Of a stretch of 64,000 nt of DNA, positions 9,143 through 20,125 are shown piece after piece. How positions within the stretch are numbered: position 1 is the stretch's first letter; every line of letters begins with the position of its first letter. The notes below the pieces were generated by a model that was given only the letters and a program-made list of their open reading frames with translations, searched no databases and was not told the DNA's origin. The stretch is taken from contig JAPFFF010000015.1 of NCBI GenBank assembly GCA_039105265.1, forward strand, positions 1,054,001-1,118,000, in the 5' to 3' direction. The translations under genes and the position numbers were made by a program. Source of the stretch: Tritrichomonas musculus. Taxonomy: Eukaryota; Parabasalia; Tritrichomonadida; Tritrichomonadidae.

Positions 9143-12100
9143 ATTTCTTTCTTTTCGCGGCTTTTTTCGAGTAAAAAAAGATCATTCGATCAACCAATTT
9201 TATTAAAATGGATTGAAATTTTCACATCAGAACTTCCAAAACCGGAAGACTTACAAATTCTTAATTCGTTTTTTGATAATTTATTACAACAAATTCCTGC
9301 TAAAACATACACAACAGAAAGCATTTACAATATAAATAATGACGAACAAACTAAAGAATCATCAAATGAACAATTTGACCAACGCCGATTTCTTGAAATA
9401 AAATTTGAACTAGATGCCCCAATTGATCCTCACTATTGGGAATTTATATCACAAATTTTTGCTCATAAAATAGAGTTAGTATCGAATACCAAGTTTTGGA
9501 AGCTAATTTATCCATATTTGATGCGATTTTTCATTCATTATGATTACCAATTTAATTTACGAGTGAATGATTTTTTTTTAAAACCAAATAAAGAAGATGT
9601 ATTATTTCAAAATGTTAAATTTATAATTCCATTGATTTATTTATTTCCTCATTCGAAAACAGAATTAAACGACATACTTTTATGTTTAACAGGCTTCATC
9701 AACCAATTAAAAAGGTACTTATGCACTCCTAATAATTTTTTCCACGATCCAATTTTGCGATCAATTGCAGATGAAATATTTGCCTCTTGCCACATTCTTT
9801 TAGCACCTATTGAATCAATAACTTTGAAATATGCACTCCCTGTTTATTTATCATTTCTTTATTTCAACTCATATTGCACCATATTTGGAGTTGAAGATAT
9901 CACGTATTATGAAATAGAATTTTTAATCAACATACTAAGTTTAATTCCAAGGATTGACATTTCTATCTTTTGTAAATCACCGGACAAGTTTTTATCTCCA
10001 CTCGTTGACGGCTCGCTTCGAGTTTTAAATGTTTTACGGAATTACAATGTTTCTGAGTATCTGACCAGACAAAGCTACTGTCTTGGCACCTCAATTATTG
10101 ACAAGTTTACACATCTATTCAAGATGAACATTGATAACAACTTCGCCTTCATGAAACGTTACTCGGAAGGAATGGACGACATTGCACATTTTATTCTTTG
10201 GTGCATTGATCACTATCCAATCAATTTTCTGAGCATAAATGGTCATGACGATTATTTCCCATTCAATCCCAAATATCATGATCCCAAGTACCACCTTATT
10301 CCGTCTGAAGTTTGTTCTGACATGCACTTTCCTAATCTTCCAAGTTATGCATTCATTGAAACTCCCACTTTTTCAGAGCCTGTCAAAACCGTATCTCAAT
10401 TACGGGAGGAGAATTCATACCTGCATGATTTCGGCTCAAAGATATCCGAGTTCAAGTTCCCTGACCCGATCAGAAATAGAAAACAATTGGCGTATTTGGC
10501 AAGCAGAATTATCGTCTTCATGCACGCACTTTCTGAGCAAAATATCGTCTATCTGAAAAAGTTCGTCGAGTCAATATTGGACATCATTTCAGACTTGTTT
10601 GGAAACGAGCCGAATAAGCTAGGCAGATTGAATAAAAGTTCGGAATTGGATTCAAAAAATAAACCTCTCAAAAATTCAATTTTTGATATAAACGGTCACA
10701 ACCTCCCTCTCTCTTTCTATTACTTCGTTGTAGCTATCTTTAACAAGTGCAACTCAAACATGATTTGCGCTGTCTTTTCATTGATGCAGAATGGATTCTC
10801 AGTTCTTCTCGAGCCAAAAATCTTTTCGCCATTCATCAACAGGTGGGCTGCGGCAAACATGACTGCCGAAAACGCCGAAATAAAGGATGAAGGAAACAGT
10901 AAAGAAATTCAAAAAGAAAGCGAAGATGTCGATAATAATAATGAAATACAAATCGAGGAAGAGGAAGAAGACGTGAGTCAGAGTCAGAGCTTGAATGAGA
11001 GTAAAATTGAGAGCAAAGATGACGATGAAGAAGGCGAAGAGAGCAAAGGACAGCCACGCAGCAATAATAAAATTAAGCTTTTAATTCAAAGCACAGATAA
11101 CGAAGACAGCCAAAGCCAAATAGATGACGATGAAAGTCAAAGTCAGAGTCAAAAAGAAGAAAACAGAGAAGATGAAGAAAGCCAAAACAAAAGTGACGAA
11201 GAAATTCAAAGTAAAGAAGACGAGGACAGTCAGAGTCAAAAAGAAGAAAACAAAGAAGATGAAGAAAGTCAAAACAAAAGTGACGAAGAAATTCAAAGTA
11301 AAGAAGGCGAGGACAGTCAGAGTCAAAAAGAAGAAAACATAGAAGATGAAGAAAGCCAAAACAAAAGTGAACAAGAAATTCAAAGTAAAGAAGACGAGGA
11401 CAGTCAGAGTCAAAAAGAAGAAAACAAAGAAGATGACGAAAGCAAAAACAAAGTAGAAAAAGAAGAAGAAGACAATCATAATGAAGATGATAAAGATAGT
11501 CAAAGCAAAGCCACTGAAGAATCTGGCACAGCCCATGATGAATCACAAGATGCGAGTGGCATTGATGATTCCACTCCAATTGAGCCTGACAAGAACTACT
11601 TTGACTTTGTATTCCATATCCGCCATGCGGTTATCCACTTTTTAAGTACCTGCTTCCATGTCGCCTCATCTCACCAGAAGAGCAACTCAGACCAGCTGAC
11701 TTCCACACCGAAGAAAGCGAAGAAGAAGCCGTCAATTTCACGTTCACAGTCACAGCAAGTTTTCCAGTCATCCTTCCACGGCAATTCACCGACATCGAGC
11801 AAAGAAGCAGATGCTTCCAATGTTCGAATTGATGAGAACTCGAGTTTCAGTGAATGTTTTGAATTTGAGATTTCTGCGAAAGATTTCGAGTATGACTTTG
11901 ATCTTCCCTTTGACAAGGAGCGATGTGCCTTCTACATGATGTCTTCTATATATTCGCTCTTTGTTGACTCAGCGCCGCAAATATTCGATGAAGTTGTTCC
12001 ACTTTTGTTTGATTTCATCCACTCTGATGCCGGCTTCCTGATCAAGACTTCGAACAAAGCTGGCATTTTTGAGATGTTAATGAATCATTTATTTGATCTT

Positions 12101-15100
12101 CAACTGCTTCACATTGGCCTTAAAAAAGAGAAAAACAAGAAGTATCAGAAATATTTGCCAAATGTCGAATTGAGTCGACTTTCTGTTTTTCGTATTTTTG
12201 ATGTATTTTTAAGAACAAATGAAGGCAAATTATTCATTTTTGGATCACAACAATTTGTTCAATATTTGTTCCATTTACTGTTTGAACCATCTGTTATCTA
12301 CTTCGCATCTGATCTAATTAAAAGATGCGTGATGCTCAATGCAGACTCTATCACACAAAACAACACGAATAATCAATTCAAGATCATTTTTCGGAACATT
12401 TCTGAATTGATTAAAACATCGATTGGTCACATTGGCGATTTTCGTTGGATCAAACTTCTTCTAGTTTTATTTGAGTCATTGAAAGATGCTTTTGCAATTA
12501 ACAGGAATTCAATTTTTGAATACCTCAGGTCGCAACAAGTTCTTCTTCTTCTTTCACGACTTCCAATTGAAGTTGTCCGTTCGAATCAGTCACATTTTTC
12601 ACTTTATACAAAAAGTGAAAATGATGATGATTGCCTTAATTTTCAAGTCACAGAAGAAGATCAACCATACATGAAGATATTTGAAGATGTTTTCGATATC
12701 TTCATCCATTTAAGTCGTGAAAATGCTTATTATGCAGAAACACTTGCATCTTCATATGATTCTTATTATGATAACATCACAGCAGGACTTAAATTGATTA
12801 AATTTGGCACGTCAATTGTTGATAGACTTCTTTCGTTAGTCTTTGAACAACCATTGTCGATTAAGAAGCTTCCAACGACAACTCAAATTAGGAATTATTT
12901 TGCATTACCATTTTTATTTAATTCAACAACACATTTGTCATTTCATCCACTTTTAATGAAGTTTTTATCTGATGTTTGTACTGATTCAGTATCGAATAAG
13001 CTTCGAGTTTTTCAGGCTCATTTACCTGAAGTTATCATTGACTATCTTCAAAACTTTCCATCACAAAATGAACAATCAAGAATTGTTACAGATTCTATTG
13101 CTGTCAGTTTACGATTGTTCTCAATTGTTTCTCAATATGTTTTTAGTGTTCCAACATTGTTTAGATGCATTCAAGCTATGAGAACAAGAGATGGAAATCG
13201 TGTTTGGTGGACTGGCCAACTTCTTTCTTTATTTTCAACTTATATTGAAAATAGTGCAAAGAGTTCTCCTTGTGCTTTCTTTTATTTAGATGGAAGACAC
13301 ACTGGCTTCTTTTTAAAAGAAGAGATTCCACAAATAACTTTTTCAAAAGGTTGGTCATTCATGTGTCGTTTTGAACTTGATAGTTTTGGCTGGTCGAACA
13401 TTGGAGGAGTTCTTCTTTATATGCAATTTAAAAATGGTGACAGCTTCTCTATTTCTGTTACAAATGTCACAAAGAATCAACAAGAAAATGACAAGAAAAT
13501 GAACTCAAAAGGAATTAAAATTAGTTACATTCCAGCTTCTTATAAAAGTCATTCCAATTCAATAGGAAACAACGATACAAATTCAAAATATTGGAGTGAA
13601 GTTATTGATACATTTGAAATACAATCTAACAAGTGGTATGACTTGCTTTTCTCCAGTGATTTTAATCTTTACATAACATCAAGCAATGTTAATAATAACA
13701 TTAATAATAATCAAATCTTTTCACATTCATTAAAGAACGTTAAAAAGATTGATTTAAGACAAGGTGTTCAAACAGCAAGCATAGGAAATACTCCTCCTCT
13801 TGTAGCGAGTGAAGCACCACTTGTAGCAAACATTTCTACTTTTTATTTCTTTACGAAAACAATGAATATTAAAACAGTGAAATTACTTTTGTCACTTCCT
13901 TTGAGTTTCGTTTTTGGTTTCTCTCCATCTGAAAGAAAACTTGATCCAAGACTTCCTGAACTTTTATTTAATGATTCTTTTGATTCTCAACTATTTCTTG
14001 GAATAAATGCAAGAAAAACAGATGGATCAACTTGTTTTAATATCGCTAAAAGAATTGATATTCAAAGTTGCACTTTTCGAGGTGTAGCTTTTCCTTTTTC
14101 AACTTCTTTTATTGATATTATTAACTATTCAGGAGGATTAAAATTATTTTTACCACTTTTTGAACAAGTTAATCTTCCAATGTACAAAGAAGAAAATGTT
14201 AATGATAATGCTTCTTTCTTTTTGCAATTGATTTCAATGTTCCAATCTTTCTTTCAGCATTCAAAACTTCTTGAAGCTGATTTTGTTCGTTATGATGGAT
14301 TCAAGGCAATGTCGTATTCATTAATGAAGATTCATCCACAACATTACATGAAGAATATTTTATATTCACTCTTCATCATGTGCACAATACTTGAACCTGA
14401 ATTTAGATCAATCATGATTGATGAAATTTGGCTTAATTTCAACATTTGGAAAAGATTGACGGTTGATATACAATCATATTTGTATGACACTATTTTCAAT
14501 GAATTCCGAAATAGTGAAAATTTCAGAGATCACATTCAAATAGGTGAATTATGCGCTGTTATTGCCGAACAACCGGCAAAAGAATTGAGAACTTATTTGT
14601 GGCGGTTATTAGCGTCAATGGCACAAATTTCATTTACTTCAGACGAACAAGATTCATTATTTTCTTTCTTATTTTTGAAGGAAAATATTCCATTCCAATT
14701 AGAAGCACTTCAATGTTTTTATGAACTTTGTAAATTGAATATAAATGATATTTGTCTTGTCTTTCAAAGGAAGAGAATGTTTCAACCTTTTCTTCAATTG
14801 CTTGCTTCAGATCAAGAGAAAGTCAGGCTTATTTCATTAAAGATAATTTTCATTATTTATCATTTTTACAAGTCAAGTTCAAACGCGACGATCAATTCGA
14901 GTTCAATTTTAAATTCAAATTTGATTCTTCCTGAACAATTTGACATTGTAATTCTAACAGCTGTTCATCAATTAATCATGGGAACTGATTTGACTATCCA
15001 TATGATCGATATTGATGAAAAAGAACAAGAAGATCCTAGATTTACTCAAGAGACATGGAAAACAATCATGTCAATTGCATTCAACAATGAAACTTCAAGT

Positions 15101-18100
15101 GATTTGAGGTTTATTGTTCCTATTGCTTGTTCATGCTCACATTTTTATGATAATCATTCATTATCACAATTTCAATCAACATTAGAACTTTTATTAGAAT
15201 CATCTTCACAAACACAACAAATATCAACAATTGCCAAAAGTGTCACTGATTGTTCACGTTGGTATTTTTGGCTGTTATATTTTTCCATTCAAAAAGCTCA
15301 AGATGTATACAAATTTTCTGAAAGAGATAATGACGCTATCGTTCTTGGAAGAATTTTTGAATACATGGTTCAAATTGATAAAATTGATGAAGTTGTCTTC
15401 TTCTTTGATTGGATTTGTTATACAAGAGGTTGGAACACGATGCCATTTTTGAATTCAATTTTCAATACTTGTTTGTCATTCATCAAAAAGTGCCATTTTA
15501 CTAAGTTTATTAATATTGTTTTTGAAATTTTCATCTTTTTGTTTTATATTAAAAATAATGAGAAATTCGCAACAAACGTTCAATTGTACGCTGAACATTC
15601 ACAAACAATAAAAAATGAGTTACTAGATGAAATTAAATCATCGATTTCTTTGATTGATTACATTAACATCAATGATGAAAATAATCAATCAGAACCTTCT
15701 GAAAAAGACACGAATTATTCACCTCCTTCGTCTGACTATTTCTCGTTTTCAATGAGAATTACTGAAGATGGAAAATGGATCGATTTGAATCTGGCAAAAA
15801 AGTTGATCGCTTTCATCTCTCTTTACAGCGAGAAATCTGGCGTGACAACAATGTCATTCAGCAAAATACCGAAAACAAAATTGGCTGAAATCTTTTCATT
15901 CTTGATTTATTGCGTTGTTCGTGTTGATCCTTCTGTAGCGACGATCAAAAACATCTTAATTTATATAAAACAATTCTTCACACCAAAAAGCATTGACACT
16001 TTATCATTCAAGATGATAACGACGGCGTTTGCAAAAGTGTCACTCTCAACAACAACAACAACCAAGAATCAAGAAGAAGAAAAAGAAGAATCAATTCAGT
16101 CAATTTTGAATGATTTTTATCGGCAGAATGGAAACATAATAAATAACTTAAACGCTGACTTTAATGACGTTTCTTTCTGTAGAAATATCATTCAAGATTA
16201 TTCAGCCGATATTGCTTCTTGGCTGGAAATAATTCAAGGCTTTACGATCAACATTTGTGAACTTTACAAACAGAGATATTCGACTTATGTTCCACTGATT
16301 CATGACACAATAAGCATCATTAAGAAACCGTTCCAAAACCGCTCCTACACGAAAGAGATGGACGACAACATCATTGCATTGAAGAGGAAACAAAGGAGAA
16401 ACCGCTCATTAACCGCTAAAATATTCAGAAGAATTCAGAGGGCAATGACGGTTAACGGCGGACCATGGTGCAGTAATAAAACACAAAATCATTGGAAACT
16501 TGCACCAAGGACAGACGTCCACATGAGGCATCTTTTTGTTCGTCCAAATTGGCACTTCGACATTCACAAAGGCGCCAGTCTTCGTCGCGACAAAGCGAAG
16601 AACGAACAAGCCAAACTTGAGTATCAAAGGTGGATTGAAAACCAAGATAATGCAACGTCCACTGAGTTTTCAATTGAAGATGCCGAAGACATCCAACAAA
16701 TGCAACAACAGCAACAACAGCAACAACAGCAGCAGATGACAAAGTCGCAATATCAGTTCTCTGCAACAATGATCACAATCCAAGCGGTTTATGACGGCAA
16801 CTTTTTGTTAAGTCGTTCAGAAATTTGTTTTGATGGAGCACAAGTGAAGGACGAGTACTTGTTCAGTATTGAAAAGAATTCATCGAAAACGGTTGAATTC
16901 AATCTTTCAGAAGTTGTTTGGGTCCTTCATCGTTCGTACCTTCACATCGACCGTGGTCTTGAATTCTTCTGCAATGACGGAAGATCGTATTTCTTCTACT
17001 TCTCATTGCAAGATCGAAATCAGATCCTCAAAATCTTGTCTGATTATCGGCCACCCAATCTTTTAGTTCTTCAACGAACGAGCTCTCAACGTTGCTTCAA
17101 TGAACAACGTTTTACTGAGAAATGGCTGAATAAAGAAATGTCAACTTATGACTACTTGATGACCGTTAATTTGTTTGCCGGTCGTTCCTACAATGATTTG
17201 TCACAATATCCAATCTTTCCGTGGATTTTGGCTGATTATACAAGCGAGACAATCGATGTAGATGCAAATCCTCCTCCTCCTGGATTGTTCAGAGACTTGT
17301 CAAAACCGATCGGTGCATTGAATGAAAAACGGTTAGCCAAGCTTCAAAAAGAACTTGAAATTTTGAAAGAATCAAATGAAGATATGAACATGAGTTCTTT
17401 CTCTTGCTTAAATGAGAGTCCATGCTTGTATCGCTGCCATTATTCAACCGCTTATTACGTCCTTCTTTACATGATTCGTCTGGAGCCGTTTACAACAATG
17501 CACATACTAATGCAGGACGATAAGTTTGACCATCCGGATCGACTTTTTCAAGGCATTGAAAAAGCTTGGAAAACTGTTTCTTCTACTTCTAATGATTTCA
17601 GAGAATTGATTCCTGAATTCTTTACATTACCTGAATTTTTGACAAATTCTGACCATTTCGATTTGGGCTTAAACGAGAATGAAGGAAGTAACGTCATTTT
17701 GCCTAAATGGGCAAAGGATCCTTATTGGTTTATCCAGATACATAGGAGAGCTTTAGAGTCTGAATATGTTGCTCAAAACATTGGCTATTGGATTGATCTT
17801 ATTTTTGGATGTAAACAAAATGGACAGGCAGCTGTTGACGCTAATAATACTTTCCATGCTTATTGCTATCCTTCTGTCATTAATTCACCAGAAGTGAAGG
17901 CAGATAAAGAACTCCTTTATGAAGTACAAAAACATGCTGGAAGTTTTGGAATTATACCAAGACAATTATTTACTTCCCCACATCCTAATTTTCCTTCTCA
18001 AAATAGCTCGGCTTCTCAAAATGACGAAGGTCAAAAAAGTGACGAACATCAAATTCGTAATCAACAAAAAAATATTTCTAACGAAGATAGTTTCCTTTTA

Positions 18101-19366
18101 TCTCAGGCTTATAAAGTTGATTCAGATATTGTTAGTATGGTTGTTTCAACTCATCTTTACTTCGTTACTACTGAAGCTAGACTATTTAGAATGAAGCCAA
18201 AACAATTCATTTGCGAATCTTCTGCTCAGATTCCTTTCGGAGTCGGAAAATTCACTGCAATATTCCCTAAGTTAAAGTTGTTTGTCGTTACTTCGCCTTC
18301 TGGCGATTCATTCCATACTTTTTCATTAGATTCTTATAATACATTAACTCATGTATTTTCATTTAGACAACAATTTTCATCATTAACTGCAATAGTTAGC
18401 GCTGGAGAGTCTTATCTTGTCGTTTTAAGTCAGGATGGAAGCTTGACAGTTTGGGACTTTAATAATGTTAATACAACAAAAGTACCAAAACAAACAAATG
18501 TTGTAATTCCTTCTTCTAATTCAGTAACAAATATTAATTCTAGCACTACTTTAGGAAATCTTTCAAATGCAACAACATTAAACGTACCGAAACGAACTAA
18601 TAAAATAGCTAACAATTCAGATTCTAATGATTCATTATTCGCTGCAAAAGAAGAATTTTCATATCTACCTGTTGATATAGAATCAAATACAATACCAAAA
18701 AGTAATAGCGCTGTCTTAACAACTTTGGCAATCAATACAAATAATATAAATACATTGAATAATATTAACTTTATTAATACATCAGTTTCTCCATCTAGAA
18801 CAACATCAAACACAAGTTATGACAATACAAGTTCTTATGATCCTGCTTATAAAGTAAACCATCATCTTGTATCTGCTGTTTGCGTAACTGCTAGCTATCC
18901 ATTAAGGCTAATTGTTTCATGTGATATTTCAAGACGTATTGTTTTGACTGAGCTTGTCGATGGCTCTTTCATTAGAAGTTTCTCAATTCCAGACGAAAGT
19001 GCAATGCCAGTTGGATTACTGATTCTTGATGCTGCTTATATTGTAACATTTTGTGAGCATAGATCTCATAACGATATTCGTTCAACTATTCAAATATATG
19101 CCTTAGATTCATCAATGCTATCTATTTTTGATCACCCAAGACCAGTAACAGCTTCATGTGCAATTAATTTAGTTAACGGAAATAGTTATATAGCTGTAGG
19201 ATTTAGTGATGGAACATTGGTAATATTGAGTAGTCCAGACGCATCTGTTGTTCATACAAAACTTTTCCCATCACCAATAGTCGCTATCTCTCAAAAAGAT
19301 GGCGAAAAACTTTTATATCTCGCAAATGCTGAGAAACAGATCTTTTCTCTTGATTTGGATTTGTAA
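9143..19366 (+). CDS. Giant PH-BEACH-WD40 protein (neurobeachin/LYST-like)
   Basis: About 3,407 residues from 9143. BEACH proteins are large cytoplasmic scaffolds acting in vesicle fusion/fission, lysosome size and autophagy. Seen here, counted from 9143: helical/armadillo-like N-terminal half, an acidic Glu/Ser/Gln-rich insert at about 586-800, a concanavalin-like segment near 1400-1570 (KGWSFMCRFELDSFGWSNIG), a short poly-Gln run near 2522-2531, a PH-BEACH domain at about 2540-2640, the BEACH domain at about 2657-2948 (YNDLSQYPIFPWILADY), and WD40-like repeats from about 2990 to the end. The frame is open from 9113, with no ATG before 9518. The peptide starting at 9143 (ATT codon) continues SFFSRLFSSKKR, which looks like a natural N-terminus, so a non-AUG start, a lost start or an unseen upstream exon is likely. 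Stop is TAAA-type. Confidence 0.9.
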   Translation: MSFFSRLFSSKKRSFDQPILLKWIEIFTSELPKPEDLQILNSFFDNLLQQIPAKTYTTESIYNINNDEQTKESSNEQFDQRRFLEIKFELDAPIDPHYWEFISQIFAHKIELVSNTKFWKLIYPYLMRFFIHYDYQFNLRVNDFFLKPNKEDVLFQNVKFIIPLIYLFPHSKTELNDILLCLTGFINQLKRYLCTPNNFFHDPILRSIADEIFASCHILLAPIESITLKYALPVYLSFLYFNSYCTIFGVEDITYYEIEFLINILSLIPRIDISIFCKSPDKFLSPLVDGSLRVLNVLRNYNVSEYLTRQSYCLGTSIIDKFTHLFKMNIDNNFAFMKRYSEGMDDIAHFILWCIDHYPINFLSINGHDDYFPFNPKYHDPKYHLIPSEVCSDMHFPNLPSYAFIETPTFSEPVKTVSQLREENSYLHDFGSKISEFKFPDPIRNRKQLAYLASRIIVFMHALSEQNIVYLKKFVESILDIISDLFGNEPNKLGRLNKSSELDSKNKPLKNSIFDINGHNLPLSFYYFVVAIFNKCNSNMICAVFSLMQNGFSVLLEPKIFSPFINRWAAANMTAENAEIKDEGNSKEIQKESEDVDNNNEIQIEEEEEDVSQSQSLNESKIESKDDDEEGEESKGQPRSNNKIKLLIQSTDNEDSQSQIDDDESQSQSQKEENREDEESQNKSDEEIQSKEDEDSQSQKEENKEDEESQNKSDEEIQSKEGEDSQSQKEENIEDEESQNKSEQEIQSKEDEDSQSQKEENKEDDESKNKVEKEEEDNHNEDDKDSQSKATEESGTAHDESQDASGIDDSTPIEPDKNYFDFVFHIRHAVIHFLSTCFHVASSHQKSNSDQLTSTPKKAKKKPSISRSQSQQVFQSSFHGNSPTSSKEADASNVRIDENSSFSECFEFEISAKDFEYDFDLPFDKERCAFYMMSSIYSLFVDSAPQIFDEVVPLLFDFIHSDAGFLIKTSNKAGIFEMLMNHLFDLQLLHIGLKKEKNKKYQKYLPNVELSRLSVFRIFDVFLRTNEGKLFIFGSQQFVQYLFHLLFEPSVIYFASDLIKRCVMLNADSITQNNTNNQFKIIFRNISELIKTSIGHIGDFRWIKLLLVLFESLKDAFAINRNSIFEYLRSQQVLLLLSRLPIEVVRSNQSHFSLYTKSENDDDCLNFQVTEEDQPYMKIFEDVFDIFIHLSRENAYYAETLASSYDSYYDNITAGLKLIKFGTSIVDRLLSLVFEQPLSIKKLPTTTQIRNYFALPFLFNSTTHLSFHPLLMKFLSDVCTDSVSNKLRVFQAHLPEVIIDYLQNFPSQNEQSRIVTDSIAVSLRLFSIVSQYVFSVPTLFRCIQAMRTRDGNRVWWTGQLLSLFSTYIENSAKSSPCAFFYLDGRHTGFFLKEEIPQITFSKGWSFMCRFELDSFGWSNIGGVLLYMQFKNGDSFSISVTNVTKNQQENDKKMNSKGIKISYIPASYKSHSNSIGNNDTNSKYWSEVIDTFEIQSNKWYDLLFSSDFNLYITSSNVNNNINNNQIFSHSLKNVKKIDLRQGVQTASIGNTPPLVASEAPLVANISTFYFFTKTMNIKTVKLLLSLPLSFVFGFSPSERKLDPRLPELLFNDSFDSQLFLGINARKTDGSTCFNIAKRIDIQSCTFRGVAFPFSTSFIDIINYSGGLKLFLPLFEQVNLPMYKEENVNDNASFFLQLISMFQSFFQHSKLLEADFVRYDGFKAMSYSLMKIHPQHYMKNILYSLFIMCTILEPEFRSIMIDEIWLNFNIWKRLTVDIQSYLYDTIFNEFRNSENFRDHIQIGELCAVIAEQPAKELRTYLWRLLASMAQISFTSDEQDSLFSFLFLKENIPFQLEALQCFYELCKLNINDICLVFQRKRMFQPFLQLLASDQEKVRLISLKIIFIIYHFYKSSSNATINSSSILNSNLILPEQFDIVILTAVHQLIMGTDLTIHMIDIDEKEQEDPRFTQETWKTIMSIAFNNETSSDLRFIVPIACSCSHFYDNHSLSQFQSTLELLLESSSQTQQISTIAKSVTDCSRWYFWLLYFSIQKAQDVYKFSERDNDAIVLGRIFEYMVQIDKIDEVVFFFDWICYTRGWNTMPFLNSIFNTCLSFIKKCHFTKFINIVFEIFIFLFYIKNNEKFATNVQLYAEHSQTIKNELLDEIKSSISLIDYININDENNQSEPSEKDTNYSPPSSDYFSFSMRITEDGKWIDLNLAKKLIAFISLYSEKSGVTTMSFSKIPKTKLAEIFSFLIYCVVRVDPSVATIKNILIYIKQFFTPKSIDTLSFKMITTAFAKVSLSTTTTTKNQEEEKEESIQSILNDFYRQNGNIINNLNADFNDVSFCRNIIQDYSADIASWLEIIQGFTINICELYKQRYSTYVPLIHDTISIIKKPFQNRSYTKEMDDNIIALKRKQRRNRSLTAKIFRRIQRAMTVNGGPWCSNKTQNHWKLAPRTDVHMRHLFVRPNWHFDIHKGASLRRDKAKNEQAKLEYQRWIENQDNATSTEFSIEDAEDIQQMQQQQQQQQQQQMTKSQYQFSATMITIQAVYDGNFLLSRSEICFDGAQVKDEYLFSIEKNSSKTVEFNLSEVVWVLHRSYLHIDRGLEFFCNDGRSYFFYFSLQDRNQILKILSDYRPPNLLVLQRTSSQRCFNEQRFTEKWLNKEMSTYDYLMTVNLFAGRSYNDLSQYPIFPWILADYTSETIDVDANPPPPGLFRDLSKPIGALNEKRLAKLQKELEILKESNEDMNMSSFSCLNESPCLYRCHYSTAYYVLLYMIRLEPFTTMHILMQDDKFDHPDRLFQGIEKAWKTVSSTSNDFRELIPEFFTLPEFLTNSDHFDLGLNENEGSNVILPKWAKDPYWFIQIHRRALESEYVAQNIGYWIDLIFGCKQNGQAAVDANNTFHAYCYPSVINSPEVKADKELLYEVQKHAGSFGIIPRQLFTSPHPNFPSQNSSASQNDEGQKSDEHQIRNQQKNISNEDSFLLSQAYKVDSDIVSMVVSTHLYFVTTEARLFRMKPKQFICESSAQIPFGVGKFTAIFPKLKLFVVTSPSGDSFHTFSLDSYNTLTHVFSFRQQFSSLTAIVSAGESYLVVLSQDGSLTVWDFNNVNTTKVPKQTNVVIPSSNSVTNINSSTTLGNLSNATTLNVPKRTNKIANNSDSNDSLFAAKEEFSYLPVDIESNTIPKSNSAVLTTLAINTNNINTLNNINFINTSVSPSRTTSNTSYDNTSSYDPAYKVNHHLVSAVCVTASYPLRLIVSCDISRRIVLTELVDGSFIRSFSIPDESAMPVGLLILDAAYIVTFCEHRSHNDIRSTIQIYALDSSMLSIFDHPRPVTASCAINLVNGNSYIAVGFSDGTLVILSSPDASVVHTKLFPSPIVAISQKDGEKLLYLANAEKQIFSLDLDL
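11138..11455 (+). repeat. 87-bp in-frame minisatellite in the BEACH gene
   Basis: GACAGTCAGAGTCAAAAAG recurs at 11225, 11312 and 11399, exactly 87 bp apart, with a diverged earlier copy around 11145. Each unit encodes 29 residues rich in Glu, Asp, Ser, Gln and Lys. The period keeps the frame. This disordered acidic insert sits between the N-terminal helical region and the rest of the scaffold and probably varies in copy number between strains. Confidence 0.9.
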
Positions 19367-20125
19367 ATTTTATATTAGGGTTTTTAAACTCAGAAAACAT
19401 AATGTGTAAACTATTTAATATTTTAATCTTTGTTTTTTATTTATCTCAACATTTAAATCATCTATACGATTTTAATTTATTAAATATAATATTTACCAAA
19501 GTTGTGAACTAATTATCAATATTTAATTATGATTTTTTTTTCAATTATTCCATATCTATATTCAAAAACTTTCAAATCAAATGTTATGTATTGTATAAAC
19601 CATTAGGAATGATAATAAATATAATCATATTTGTATTTTCTATTAGAAAACTATAATTTTCAAATGTCAAAAAATTATCTAAAATTTCAGTTATTAGTGC
19701 TAATTTATGTATACTTAAATTTAACAAATATCAGGAAGATCTTTTTTCGTTTACATCCAAAAATAAGATCAATTTAACAAATATCAGGAAGATATCAAAT
19801 AAGATAAGTAGAAAACTAAAAAATTCATGTTAGACACCCAATAACATTTAAAACTTCGCAATTTCAATATTATTATCATATTTCAAACCAAAAACAAAAG
19901 TTTAAAAAAATATTATATGTAAAAAATAATCTAACTAGTCTTTCTAGGACTCAAAATAAATCAGTAAACTAATCATGTTTGATGATATAACTTTATCATA
20001 TTTGGAAATAAGTATCAATTTTATTTAAAATATTTTTATTGATGCTAGCCTTAATATCGTTTTTTTAGGTTAAATGAAAGGCGAAAAATTGAAAGGAAAT
20101 TTTATCGTTCAATTTTAGTATCAAA
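19367..20125. other. AT-rich intergenic region with a short direct repeat
   Basis: No gene. The 22-base string beginning ATTTAACAAATATCAGGA occurs twice (about 19719-19740 and 19771-19793). Just before the next gene the sequence TTCAATTTTAG at about 20107-20117 could serve as its initiator. Confidence 0.55.

Noticed and set aside
9518-9520. First ATG as the true start of the BEACH protein
   Set aside because: The frame upstream encodes a plausible N-terminus of about 125 more residues preceded by an initiator-like motif. Kept only as a fallback start.
11073-11579. Minus-strand open frames rich in Leu/Phe/Cys
   Set aside because: They are shadows of the acidic GAA/CAA-rich insert of the BEACH gene, which has few stop codons on the opposite strand.
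16700-16740. Poly-Gln run as a separate repeat feature of interest
   Set aside because: About ten glutamines encoded by mixed CAA/CAG codons; ordinary low-complexity sequence within a long protein.
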